Part shown: piece after piece, positions 32,708 through 44,312 of the stretch
How positions within the stretch are numbered: position 1 is the first letter of the stretch
Layout: each line of letters opens with the position of its first letter
Source: Metopolophium dirhodum
Taxonomy: Eukaryota > Arthropoda > Insecta > Hemiptera > Aphididae
DNA length: 64,000 bases
Assembly: GCF_019925205.1 (NCBI RefSeq)
Contig: NC_083560.1
Span: 6,262,001-6,326,000 of the forward strand
Direction: 5' to 3'
The notes under the pieces: generated by a model
Databases searched by the model: none
Seen by the model: the letters and a program-made list of their open reading frames with translations, nothing else
What the model was told of the DNA's origin: nothing
Program-made: the position numbers and the translations under genes

Positions 32708-34497
32708 GCTTCAAACGCTTTTAAAAATGTAATTTCATTTGCTTGTCGACATTTTTTTTTTGATAAAGGTAGACAAACTTATGAGGAATCTTGTATTAGA
32801 TTTTCAATTAATGTTATACTTTTCAACTCCTCCTTATAGGCTCGTATTAAAACCCAAATCCTTACAAAGAAAAAAAAATTGCTTAAAATAATTAATAGGT
32901 AATGATTATTATATTATAATAATATAAAATATAATATAATATACGTGCATGTACCAAGTACGAATTTATCGTAATATTGGTCATAGTTTTCGCGGAAGAA
33001 ATGTGCCTGTTGTGTATGGTATATCTGCTTATTGCATATTAGCTTCAAGCTTATATAACGCCCTTATGGGCTATGGCCCATCATAATATTATATATTATT
33101 TTATTATATTTAAATAGGTACCCTTATTGGCGTACTTACCTATTCTTATAATATATAGTTATAATAGTTTCATCGTACTGTGTGATCAAAAGTAAAAATT
33201 CTCAGTAGTTTTCGAAAGCACCGGGAAAAACTAAAATAAATTAAGAAAAAAACGGTAATTTTTACGCAAAACTGATAATAGCTGTAGAATGAAGTACATG
33301 AAATTTTGTTTATACCTTAGCATTGTATTAGCATTTTCCTTACACGATACAATTTTCAAAATGTTTAACTTGTTTTAGCTGTTTACGGACATTTTTAGTT
33401 TTCAATTTTTTCTATAAATATCAATAAAATGATGTTAGTTAAAAACATAATACAAGGCTCCTATTATATTATTACAATAGCAGTTGAAAAATATTAAAAA
33501 TACATAAATCACAACTTTCTTTTTTATAAGCATTTAAAGTTCGTATTTTGACACAATACGTAAAAATGACGAACATGTGAAAATTATTTTAAGTTATAAA
33601 TTCGTAAAAATTGTTCTTTTTAAATCTAAGATTTGAAAATTTAATACCAGATTGCTCATAAGTTTGTCTTACTTTATCAAAAAAAAATGTCTACATGAAA
33701 GTCAAATTACATTGTTGTGAGTGTTTGAAGTATAGATACTTGATTTTAGCAAAATTTTTGTGACTATTAAATTTTAGTGACGCTGATTAGGGGTGTGTGG
33801 GGGGCTTTGCCCCCCCACGGTCTATTTTATACTTTGGTTTTCTAGGACTCTAGCCCCTGTACTTATTCAATCCTAGTTACGCCCATGCCCCCCCCCAATG
33901 TACTAACTAGATTCACTTTCCTATCAGAAAATATATTGTTGAAGAAAATCTAAGCACTTTGCTACTGTCCTAAAAGGTGATGACGTACACAAAAAAAAAA
34001 CACACACATCATTGTAAAATAAAAACATTCATTGCTCTTTTTTTTTTATCCTGTATACAAAATTTCTACCAGAAGGAGGGCTTCGATTTCAACATATTAT
34101 AGTATCTTATCTTTTAGTAAATCGGATCAAGATGATACTTTAAAGAGGTCATTTTTCGATTTTTTCAATAGTTATTTAATGCCACGGGAAAAACCACCGA
34201 CAAATTACAAAAAACCGCTAAAAATGTGATTTTTATTTCTAACGCTTTGTTTATCACCATAGAAGCGAATAAAAATTAAAACTTTAGTTATTTTGTTGCA
34301 ATTTATAATATTGGTTCAATGTAAAGGCACAATAAATATAATAACATTATAAAATATCCAGACTGACAAACCGTATCCGCTCAGAATCGTTTTTCGTTTA
34401 CGATGATATGATATCATTAAATGCAAATTAAATAAAAACCATTATACAGTGACCCACTTGTAATCTACTGTACAGCAGAGTGACATCCACTTACCTG
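32708..34497 (+). repeat. Right-hand remainder of the family-B copy that hosts the MULE
   Basis: Begins with the target duplication gcttcaaac, follows family B, jumps by deletion near 32810, then matches 7384-8585 as a 1.2-kb direct repeat to 34058. It continues to a family right end at 34395-34497 (atgatatcatt, gtgacccacttgtaatc, gacatccacttacc). Confidence 0.75.
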
Positions 34498-36201
34498 ATT
34501 TTTTACATTTATTTAATAATTACCTACTTGCGGTAATATAAACATTTTTTAAATTTAAATCATTGATTTTTAATAATAATTTATTTGTATTTTTTCATAT
34601 TCAATTTTAATGGTCAAGTAAGCACCTTCTAATTTCAATTTAAAATAACATTAATGGTTTGCTTTATGTACTATCATTTATTGAACAAGGCAGTTGACAT
34701 ATTTTGTAGTAAACAACAGTTATAAATGTTAGAGGTTTACATATTTACGTAAAAAGTTACAGGTGTTTATATTGTATTACTACGAGAAAAGAGTCACAAT
34801 TAATATTAGGTAAGTCATAAGTAGCTATATATATATTAACTGCAGTGGCGTGACGAGAACTTCGATTGGCCATGGCAAAATAATCCAGCTTGTGCCCTTG
34901 GTCTTACAAATTTGTAATATGAAGAGCATGCACTTATTTACACAATTTATATCTAGATCCACCCCTGCTATAATAGGTAATAAATAATTAAAAACATATT
35001 TACTATGAATAATAATATGTTCACTTTTTATTACACATTATAATTTAATGTAGGTATCTCATTTTTTTTTTAATAATATAAATAAAGCAATAACAAAATA
35101 TTTGATTTTATGAAAATTGCTTTGACAATTTACAATATTTATTTCGATCCACGGGTGACGACTGACGACTGACAACAGAATAACTGTAAATGACAAAATA
35201 ATATCGAAAAACGACGGCTGTTTCGGCCGGGCCGTATAATAAATTGTTTAGGTATTAGCTGGATAACGGATAACGAATCGAGTAATCGACAGACTTCAAT
35301 ACGATTTCCTAGACTTGACTCAAGTCACTCGATGTTATACAGCTCTAAATATAGAGTCCGTTTCCTTGATATTTCTGTTCCAGAATAATTATTATATTTT
35401 TATATCTATAATACTAATATCGCAGACGCCGCGCGTATACGGACAAACGCTGCACGTAAAAATATAATTAATCTATAATCTACTTATATAAGCGTGTCGG
35501 TCATTTTTCTAATTATTAAATTTATTTTATTTTAAAGTGATTTAATTTTACTAGAACTTTGTTTTATCAAAAACTAAAATTGTATTCTATAATAATGGTG
35601 ATCTGTTTTTTTGCTTCGCCACATTTTTTGAAGGGCTATCCATCCCTCTAGGCCCGTGGCACCTGTCCGTCGTGCCTCCCCATCGGTACGGCCACTGGAC
35701 GCTCAGGGGAATACGACGAATCGCGACTACTACTACAGTACTGCTATTATTATTATTCGATGAATACGCTACGGCCAATATACGCTACAATTATTATTAT
35801 TGATATATTATATGCACTGTTACTATACGTTTAAACAATTTATTGTTATTAAAGTATAATATTAAATGCGCTTTCATTCTAATAAAATATTTAACAAATA
35901 TTCATTGTTTAGTAGTTACCTAACTAATATTATATATTATTATCATTTTAATAAATATTTTTAATTAATCACGGTTCTTACCTCAGTGTAACAGCTAATC
36001 GATGTCAGATTGTTAAAGCTGTATAAATAGTCATTCTAAAGTATTGATAAAATTCGACAAGCTCTTTATATAACAATGTGACGAATTCGCCTTCAAAAGT
36101 GCGTTTCTGCCAAACTGGATGTACCCAAACATTCCTTGTTCGACTTTTTATTTTTAATTCTTCTTCTTCATTGTAAACACGTCATTGTAAAATCAATACA
36201 T
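34498..36201. other. 1.7-kb region without a recognised gene
   Basis: AT-rich, with a GC-richer patch at 35600-35720. Small frames on either strand show no family resemblance. A family-B-like end was not seen. Nothing further can be said from the sequence. Confidence 0.4.
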
Positions 36202-36387
36202 TGCTACGTACGGGACGCCTCTACTCCGCTCCTACACATAGTTAGAATATACGAATATCTAGGATAACACACAAATGGTTCGGATGATGTCAGCGTAGTG
36301 CACAAGACCCTGGGAGAGCAACATTATAATTGTTAGCAAGTAGCAACAGATTCAGCATCCGCCAACAGCCAGATGATAGAACCCGAG
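36202..36387 (+). repeat. Truncated 5' LTR (first 186 bp)
   Basis: Matches 39302-39488 with scattered substitutions and two indels, including the 11-bp taatgtactag present only in the 3' copy near 39360. The divergence shows that this insertion is older than the LTR element at 899-2633. Confidence 0.75.
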
Positions 36388-36455
36388 GTATGTGACGACG
36401 ACTGTACTAAAGGCCAACTAACCAAATTGACGAAACAGAAAAAACTAACGAAAGA

Positions 36456-37617
36456 ATGATGCATATACTCGGTTTACAAACTACAGTAGTAAAAACGTCA
36501 ATAAAATGTATAGACGGTGCCGCCACCGAGATAAAGAAATATTATACGGAACTAAGCGACACGCAGGAATTACTCAAGAACAAAATTAAAGAGCTAGCTA
36601 ATAACACATACACAATAGAAACCATAAACTTATCAAACAGAATACATAACATTTTTACAGCACTGTTAAGTCAGTTCGCTTTCGAAACCAGTTCATTAAG
36701 CGTGATTATCACAGCCGCAAGGGGGGGGGGGGGGGGGTGGGTAATCCACTCGATCCTACTCACGCCGCGCGAACTCGCAAAACATTTAACACAAATTAAA
36801 CTAAAATGACCAATAAATTTAAATTTACCTATGGGAACCAACCCAAGCGAAATATATGAATTAACAAAAATTATAAAAATGGCCGTATTTTATAGTGGAA
36901 ACCAAATCGTATTTTTAATAAAAATTCCATTAATTACAGAATTAAAATTAACTTTATATAAAATTTTACCTATACCACATCAGGTCACAACAAGAAAAAA
37001 TGGATCTATAGACAACACACATAGTATTATCTTAAAACCAGAATACCAATACGTAGGCATAACTAAAAACCGTAGACAATACACAACGTTCACAATTACT
37101 TCACTGCACAGAAACAGAAATATTTACAATTCGTCCAGAATTTCAACCTATACAATACGAATCAAAAAATCAGCCTTGCGAAATTTCATTATTTAAAAAT
37201 CCGGATTAATTACCACAAACATGTGAAGCAGGAATAATAGTATTAACGAAAAATATATTTCATAAATTAAAATACGCTAACACATGGATTATCACAACAA
37301 ACAACGAAACACTAACAATAGCATGCCAAAAAGTTAAGGAACCATATATAGTAAAATTAAAAAGACAAGGGTTGATCAGGTTAAATCAAGATTGCAGAGC
37401 ATACGCGGAAAACATAGTATTAAACCCTACGAGGGATATGAAATCAAAGTATTACATTAATTTCATACCGAAAATAGGGGTAGGTAAACTGTCCATACAC
37501 ATTCCAAACACGATAGGAGATATAAGCTTCCCGAACAGAAAAATAAAACATGACTCACATAAATTGGACGATGTACCTACACTAAATTGCTCACTCATTA
37601 GACGAAGTACAGAATAA
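36456..37617 (+). pseudogene. Errantivirus env (F-protein-like) remnant
   Basis: Frames at 36456-36809, 36831-37196 and about 37200-37617 together resemble the central and distal ectodomain of the baculovirus F-like envelope protein of errantiviruses, which in intact elements mediates membrane fusion. Supporting features: a helical N-terminal stretch, a segment with VIHSILLTPRELAKHL, a hydrophobic IVFLIKIPLI strand, and a Cys-containing distal part. The signal peptide, fusion-peptide region and membrane anchor are not present. A run of 17 g at 36721-36737 has expanded inside the coding region, a stop falls at 36807, and the frame shifts near 37190. It cannot make a functional envelope protein. 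Confidence 0.6.
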
Positions 37618-37651
37618 GTAGACAAAGATGGTATAAAAAAAAAAAAAAAAT

Positions 37652-38010
37652 ATTTCTACTAATAATACGAGCGTATTTGTTTTATGGAACGGGCACTCAG
37701 ACAGAACAATTTTGAAAAGTTTAGGAATCGATAGCTACCCAATAATTAATATCACATGCTACGACAAATATTTTAACCAAAATTTTACATTAATTTCAGA
37801 GAAATTACATTCGAAGGAAATAATTTTTGAAACAGATATAGGGCACGTGCAAAAGATAGGACGGTTATTAAATTTAGAAGAAACGCATAGAACCATTTAT
37901 TCCAAAACGCATACGATCACGACCCAAAAGCAGATGTCAAATTAACCAAATGTATCTCCGACTATGCCGTAAGAAAACAGTGGTATGGCACGTTAATAAA
38001 ACATTATTAA
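37652..38010 (+). pseudogene. Fragment of an unknown aphid-type repeat protein, exonuclease-like
   Basis: Starts after a run of about 16 a (37634-37650). The readable part (TSVFVLWNGHSDRTILKSLG, then YDKYFNQNF, LNLEETHRTI) shifts frame near 37925 and ends CISDYAVRKQWYGTLIKHY before a stop at 38010. The pattern of a beta-strand followed by NGHSD and a helix recalls RNase-H-like exonuclease folds. I remember similar repeated sequences in aphids but no function. It does not belong to any env domain I know, so it may be a nested insertion. Confidence 0.35.
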
Positions 38011-38869
38011 AACAAAAATAGATTTTCGTGGCATGTGAACTAATTTAATATTATTATTTTTGCATATACATATAAAGTCTAGGTCGTCAGAAAAAAAAAG
38101 AAATCGCACGCGAAGTAGACAGGACGACCAAAACGATATAGTCAACTTGATTATAAAAATACAGCCTACCGCTCGTAATGTATCAGTTCAGTGGTAGATT
38201 GTATTTTTGTATTTTAAGCAGACGAACATCCGCAACGAGAATTAATACCAGCTGAAATGCGAGAGACACCTTTGTGAACTTTGGAAACTTGAAAAAGTTA
38301 CGAAGGGTGTGTCTAGTAGTTCAAATGGAACTAAGAATCGTAATATAAAGAAAAAAACAAAACAAATTAAATCGCTTAAATTAGGCTACATGACGTGACA
38401 ACTTTATTTTCATATAAGTTATCCCTTCGTTTAGTCTACGTTTAATTGAATAAAAATCAGCGCGTAAGAAATAGGTAGATTTAATGATAATCGAACAGTA
38501 TCGAAAATACGATAACACTAATTCAGGGGTATTAAATATAGTATATATAAAAGGGGGAATAGAATTAAAATACATTTTCTTTAGTAAATCTTTGTAACTA
38601 ATAAATTAAAATAAGTAATTTAGAATAATGAACCGACCTTAGGTCAACAATATTTAACAAGGAACTAACTAACCATTATTTTATAATATAATTTATGACA
38701 CTTTATTACGAGTGAAATAAGTGTAAACTTAATAATAATAATTATTAAAACATTGTCGTATTATGACAACCAACTAACAAAAAAATATATGTAATAAGTT
38801 TTCTTTTGTATTAAGTAAATTAATAATTAACCAACATAATTAACAAAAAAAATAATATATATATTGTAA
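38011..38869. other. Non-coding part of the LTR remnant
   Basis: AT-rich, no gene recognised. A possible 3' untranslated zone of the element or an insertion in it. Confidence 0.35.
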
Positions 38870-39235
38870 ATTGTTGCGCTGTTCTAATGTAACAAATGTA
38901 AACACTGTATCTATCACACAAAATGTGCACAAACTTATTAATGTAACAGAAATTATATAACAAACAAATATTATTGTAATGAAAATTGTAAAACATATAT
39001 TAATGTAACAAGAATTTGTAAAACAAATATGATTGTAATGAAAATTGTAAAATGAAAACTATTGTAACGAAATTGATATACATAAATTATTGTAATGAAA
39101 ATCAACTAAAATTATAAAATCATACTGATGTAATGAAATTCATCAACATTGTAAACACATAATAACTTAATTGTAACCATGTATATGATGTAATTGAAAT
39201 TAACTAAATTGTTAACAAATTGCATAAACTTGTAA
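38870..39235. repeat. Degenerate AT tandem repeats upstream of the 3' LTR
   Basis: The phrase aatgtaac/attgtaatgaaaattgta followed by aaac recurs about a dozen times with drift, at 30-40 bp spacing. Located just before the polypurine tract. Confidence 0.6.
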
Positions 39236-39290
39236 ATGCGATGGTGTTTTGAAAAGATTTCTATCCTTTAGAGACATAAATCCTTTTTCT

Positions 39291-39301
39291 AAGGGGGGAG
39301 G
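39291..39301 (+). other. Polypurine tract of the LTR remnant
   Basis: aaggggggagg immediately precedes the 3' LTR, as expected for the plus-strand primer of reverse transcription. Confidence 0.7.
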
Positions 39302-40021
39302 TGCTACGTACAGGACCCCTCTACTCCGCTCCTACACATAGTTAGAATATACGAATATCTAATGTACTAGGATAGCACATAGATGGTTGGGATGATGTCA
39401 GCGTAGTGCACAAGACCCTAGGAGAGCAACATTATAATTGTTAGCAACAGATTCAGCATCCGCCAACGGCCAGATGATAGAACCCGAGCCGGTATGAATA
39501 TCTGTAGGAACTCCGCGACGCGCAATAGATTCTATGAATTAGATCTTGGCACTGTGACAGCACGGCCGTGGGTATATACGCACTTATTACAACGATACCC
39601 CGCATCGACCAAAGGCACATCTGCAACCCCTGAATCATAGGTCAGTGTTCGCACTACGAAATAGTCAACCATCTAATTATGGAAGGCCCCACGGACTGTG
39701 AGAACCATCGACAGTCCGCCAGGGATCTAGTAAAGGGAGGGTATAGGACTATATAGGCGCCCTGGGAGCGGCCCATCGTTCAGACGTGATCTTGCCACCG
39801 TACGTACGCACTCCTGTACCTCTTCGCTTCTGGTAAATCACCATTTTATCGTTTGGACTTAGTTTATTTTCATTAACGGCGTATTTCGGACTTAGAGAAT
39901 ATTCGAGCAATCGCTTATTACCTAAGACACCGGCGATTGTCGTTAAATTGTCGTTAGCTAACCAGTATAAATTAACTTGTCTTTTTTTTACAATTTTTAA
40001 TCAATAATTCATCGAACTACA
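39302..40021 (+). repeat. 3' LTR of the errantivirus-like remnant
   Basis: About 720 bp, beginning tgctacg and ending near aactaca. It has a TATA-like ctatatagg at 39750 and tcagacgtg at 39780-39788, the same arrangement as in the LTR element at 899. It also shares the phrase ggacttagaga/aa with that element, so the two are distant relatives. The 3' limit is inferred from the TG...CA rule and is uncertain. Confidence 0.6.
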
Positions 40022-40230
40022 ATTTGTTGATCATTTGACGCTTCTACCATCAACCTATCCTGTCCCCTTCTCCTGTAAGCTTCGCTCAGAATCTAAAATT
40101 AATTTGAACTAATTCATATAAACTTTAAACTAACAAATTAATTGTTTTTTAATACATACCTTGTTAAAAAATATAAAATGTTACTTGTTATTGATTTGAC
40201 GGTTTTTGATTATTTATTAAATGTTTCTAG
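40022..40230. other. Short intergenic sequence
   Basis: Contains a family-B end phrase (cgctcagaatctaaaat near 40083) and the left target duplication of the next element. No gene. Confidence 0.4.
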
Positions 40231-41057
40231 ACGTACATTTCACCAGCCCCCCCAAATATAATTTTTGACATTTTTTTTTTGCAAAACATTAGTGTGCCAT
40301 TAGTGTGAATTTGTGTGACTATTTTCAGAATTTGTGCGATACTGGTTTAACCGTAAATTCAAAAATATATATGGGGGGCTGTAGAAATGTTCCCCAGCCC
40401 CCCATCATAGAAAAAATTACAATTTTCAAAATTTTCTTTTGCCAAACATTAGTGCGCCATTAGTGTGAATTTGTGCGACAACAACCAGAATTCGTGCGAC
40501 ACCCGTTATACTCGGAAAAATCGTTTTTCCATTTTGAGCATTTCCCCAGCCCCCCATCATAGAAAAAATTACAATTTTCAAAATTTTCTTTTGCCAAACA
40601 TTAGTGCGCCATTAGTGTGAATTTGTGCGACAACAACCAGAATTCGTGCGACACCCGTTATACTCGGAAAAATCGTTTTTCCATTTTGAGCATTTCCCCA
40701 GCCCCCCATCATAGAAAAAATTACAATTTTCAAAATTTTCTTTTGCCAAACATTAGTGCGCCATTAGTGTGAATTTGTGCGACAACAACCAGAATTCGTG
40801 CGACACCCGTTATACTCGGAAAAATCGTTTTTCCATTTTGAGCATTTCCCCAGCCCCCCATCATAGAAAAAATTACAATTTTCAAAATTTTCTTTTGCCA
40901 AACATTAGTGCGCCATTAGTGTGAATTTGTGCGACAACAACCAGAATTCGTGCGACACCCGTTATACTCGGAAAAATCGTTTTTCCATTTTGAGCATTTC
41001 CCCAGCCCCCCATCATAGAAAAAATTACAATTTTCAAAATTTTCTTTTGCCAAACAT
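40231..41057 (+). repeat. Left arm: 152-bp tandem units
   Basis: The phrase gccaaacattagtgcg recurs at about 40441, 40593, 40745 and 40897, and gccaaacatt again at 41049, a strict 152-bp period. Inner units are nearly identical while the outermost is diverged. Each unit has cagccccccatcatag followed by an AT stretch and a cgtgcgacac block. Confidence 0.9.
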
Positions 41058-42452
41058 TGAACGCCAAGCGTTCGCCAAGCGCGAACCTTATTGGTTTACA
41101 TTGCGCGTATTAAATACTAAAATACGATGTCACCATTGTATAAAGTTGCCAAATTTAATATAATTTATAAGATAAATGTCATATTTATACTCATCTTTTA
41201 TTGTAATGTTGGATTTTCTATCTATTCATTATACATACATGCACTGCAATTATTGCACTAACACGTAAGTAGTTAAGTTACCAACTAATTTCACTGTATC
41301 AGTAATTATAAATTTACCATTATGGATTCAATAAACATAGTACGGTCTATTTTATAAAAAAAAATCTTATTAGTAATTTTAAATATAGGTAATCAATTAA
41401 TTAACAAAAGAAAATACAACTAGAAAACAGTGTTCTGCTACTTCACTGACGAAATTATATACATTTTATCAACCAATTAAAACATTTTAACTCTATTTCG
41501 AGTAACCTGGCAAGACCACAATAATTTTTACTTTCCATTGTATCTTACGCAAAATGTGTATTCTAAAAATCCCCCGTTACCGAGTGGAGCTAGTGAAACT
41601 GGCTTCCCACATGGATCTTATAATTTACAAGCTGACCGATACCGAAAAAAATTTGATATATTGAGTTCTTAATTAATACAATTTAAATTAAAGTTGTGTC
41701 AAATATTATCAATAATAAAAATTTGTTATCATATTAAAAGGAAAAATATAGAGAATACAAATATTACGCTAATATTATGTTTAATAAATTCAAATACCTA
41801 CACAAAACCAATTCTTACAGCTTTAATATAACACTATAATTACCTATGTGTCTTGCGAAAATATTAGACGAATCCAGGTTGAATAAACCTACAAACAAAA
41901 TAATGCATACCAGGCCAAGCATTGATGTTCTTAGATTTATATCGGAAAGACAATGTTGAGAGCAAGGCGCGCATAGCCGATATAAGAGGTCGCAGTGGAT
42001 CGGGCACACATTACCTTACTCTGGCACAGGCCATATAATTATTTTTACTAAGTATCAAGAAAGTATTTATGAATTCATTATTTTAATTGTAAATAACAAA
42101 ATTAATTTAGCTTAAATTAAAAAGATAAATTACATAGGTATATAATTTTAGAAACCTTATTTTGATTCATTGATATAATATTGTGTTGTCTATAGTTTGT
42201 ACATTTACATATTATTTAAATTTAATAAGACCTACCACAACGATTTGTTAAAAATAAAATTTAAAAAAATCGTATTTAAAATCATACTGAAAGTACAATA
42301 ATGTGATATTATTTTCTAAACAAGCATGCAATATATAAAAGGTCTTATTTTATATCTGAATACATTAAGTAATATTGGTGATGACTGAATATGAAAATTT
42401 TTGATTTAGATCCAATGTTAAAATTTAATATTTCGACTTACCTGGAAGACAG
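41058..42452. other. Core of the palindromic element, no gene
   Basis: 1.4 kb of AT-rich, non-coding DNA with one GC-richer patch near 41930-42030. It is too short for a full MULE transposase and shows no family motif. Confidence 0.5.
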
Positions 42453-43290
42453 CGCAAAAATTTATGGTGGCAAAAGAAAAATTTGCAAATTGTAATTTTT
42501 TCCATAATGGGTGGAGAGGGGGGGGGGCTGGGGAAATGCTCAAAATTTTCCGAGTACAACAGGTGTCGCACGAATTCTGGTTGTTGTCGCACAAATTCAC
42601 ACTAATGACGCACTAATGTTTGGCAAAAGAAAATTTTGAAAATCGTAATTTTTTCTATGAGGGGGGGCTGGGGAAATGCTCAAAATGGAAAAACGATTTT
42701 TCCGAGTATAACGGGTGTCGCACGAATTCTGGTTGTTGTCGCACAAATTCACACTAATGGCGCACTAATGTTTGGCAAAAGAAAATTTTGAAAATTGTAA
42801 TTTTTTCTATGATGGGGGGCTGGGGAAATGCTCAAAATGGAAAAACGATTTTTCCGAGTATAACGGGTGTCGCACGAATTCTGGTTGTTGTCGCACAAAT
42901 TCACACTAATGGCGCACTAATGTTTGGCAAAAGAAAATTTTGAAAATTGTAATTTTTTCTATGATGGGGGGCTGGGGAAATGCTCAAAATGGAAAAACGA
43001 TTTTTCCGAGTATAACGGGTGTCGCACGAATTCTGGTTGTTGTCGCACTAATTCACACTAATGGCGCACTAATGTTTGGCAAAAGAAAATTTTGAAAATT
43101 GTAATTTTTTCTATGATGGGGGGCTGGGGAACATTTCTACAGCCCCCCATATATATTTTTGAATTTACGGTTAAACCAGTATCGCACAAATTCTGAAAAT
43201 AGTCACACAAATTCACACTAATGGCACACTAATGTTTTGCAAAAAAAAAATGTCAAAAATTATGTTTGGGGGGGCTGGTGAAATGTACGT
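42453..43290 (-). repeat. Right arm: 152-bp tandem units, inverted
   Basis: The inverse of the left arm; cactaatgtttggc recurs at about 42611, 42763, 42915 and 43067 (period 152). The outermost unit is again the diverged one and closely matches the diverged outermost unit of the left arm. Confidence 0.9.
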
Positions 43291-44312
43291 TGTTTCTAGG
43301 TTCTATTAAATAACATGTAACAATCAAACCGTTTTTAAATTAATTATTTTTTTGCATTATGTGTAATTATAAATCAGACTATGCAACCGATATCACAAAC
43401 TAATAAACTATACTACCTATCTATTTAATGAACATTTCACTCTTTTTACCAAAAAAGTTAGAACTGCACTTTTCCACATCATTCTATATTTTCATATGAT
43501 AATCATAATTAATCTATAAAAGCAGCGTTCTTAGTTCTGATAACATTCATATTTATACATTTTATATTACATAATGATTATGGTAATTGACCCCGAAAAA
43601 AATCCAGGGGGAACTTTCTCCTAATCCCCCCTGTGTAAGCCCTGTGATATATATGATATATATGATATATATGTTTAATTGAATTATAGAATAAAGAGCG
43701 TAATACAGTGGTTATAAAATCCGTTCCGTTAAATGTGAAAGCATGGGCACGGGTGACGCCACGGATAAAATTCCGTCCCCCCTCCTCCCCATGATTTTTT
43801 TGTTTTTTGAGGGGAAGAAAGGTCGTGCGAATTTTCAAACTAAGCGTGCGAATTCGTGCGAATTACGTGATAAATATCTGTATAGTTTGTTTGTAGATTT
43901 TCCTTTGGGGGGAGTGGGGGGCAAAACGTACGTCCCGGATCCGTACCGTCACCGTTCCGTCGTAGTGTGAATAGACCTTATCGCTCGTAGTGGTTATTTT
44001 AAGGAATCTCACTGGCCGAAATTAAAAAAAAATTCATACCGTCCATCAAAATCAACATATTATAAAAGACTTTTCCGTATTAAATATTATAGAAAACATT
44101 ACCTATACCTATCTAGGTTAGCTTAATAATACCATCAAAACTCACAACACATAAATAATTAGAAATAATTTATAAGTTAAGTAAATTAATTTTGGAAACT
44201 TATGTCTTAATTTTATTAATTGTCACGTTAAGTTAATTTTATTCATATTAAAATATAATCAATTTTGTAAAAATGAATTTTTAAAAAAAAGTAAAAACAA
44301 TCAAAAATATTA
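43291..44312. other. 1-kb region without a recognised gene
   Basis: Contains three gatatat repeats near 43645-43672 and a GC-rich patch at 43740-43975 with a G-run, gtgcgaat repeats and cg-rich words. Frames over the patch have no recognisable product. AT-rich sequence leads to the satellite. Confidence 0.4.

Larger units (their letters stand above)
36202..40021 (+). mobile_element. Remnant of an errantivirus-like LTR element with env
   Basis: A direct repeat begins at 36202 and 39302 (tgctacgtac; about 186 bp shared, to 36387 and 39488). The second copy goes on as a complete LTR to about 40021. A polypurine tract (aaggggggagg, 39291-39301) stands immediately before the second copy. Between them is an env remnant, while gag, protease, RT and integrase are missing. 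The 5' LTR breaks off after its first 186 bp and runs straight into env-side sequence, so one large deletion removed the rest of that LTR and gag-pol. Confidence 0.7.
40231..43290. mobile_element. Non-autonomous MULE-like element, 3.06 kb, tandem-repeat TIRs
   Basis: The ends acgtacatttcacc (40231) and ggtgaaatgtacgt (43290) are inverted copies flanked by the 9-bp duplication tgtttctag (40222-40230 and 43291-43299). Each arm holds four to five 152-bp tandem units, in opposite orientation, making a palindrome with arms of about 830 bp around a 1.4-kb core. No transposase is encoded. The 9-bp duplication suggests the Mutator superfamily, but the termini differ from the 24808-32707 MULE. Confidence 0.8.

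Noticed and set aside
43578..43970. Two overlapping frames over a GC-rich patch
   Set aside because: Opposite strands, no family resemblance, low complexity; looks like repeat-end sequence and not a gene.
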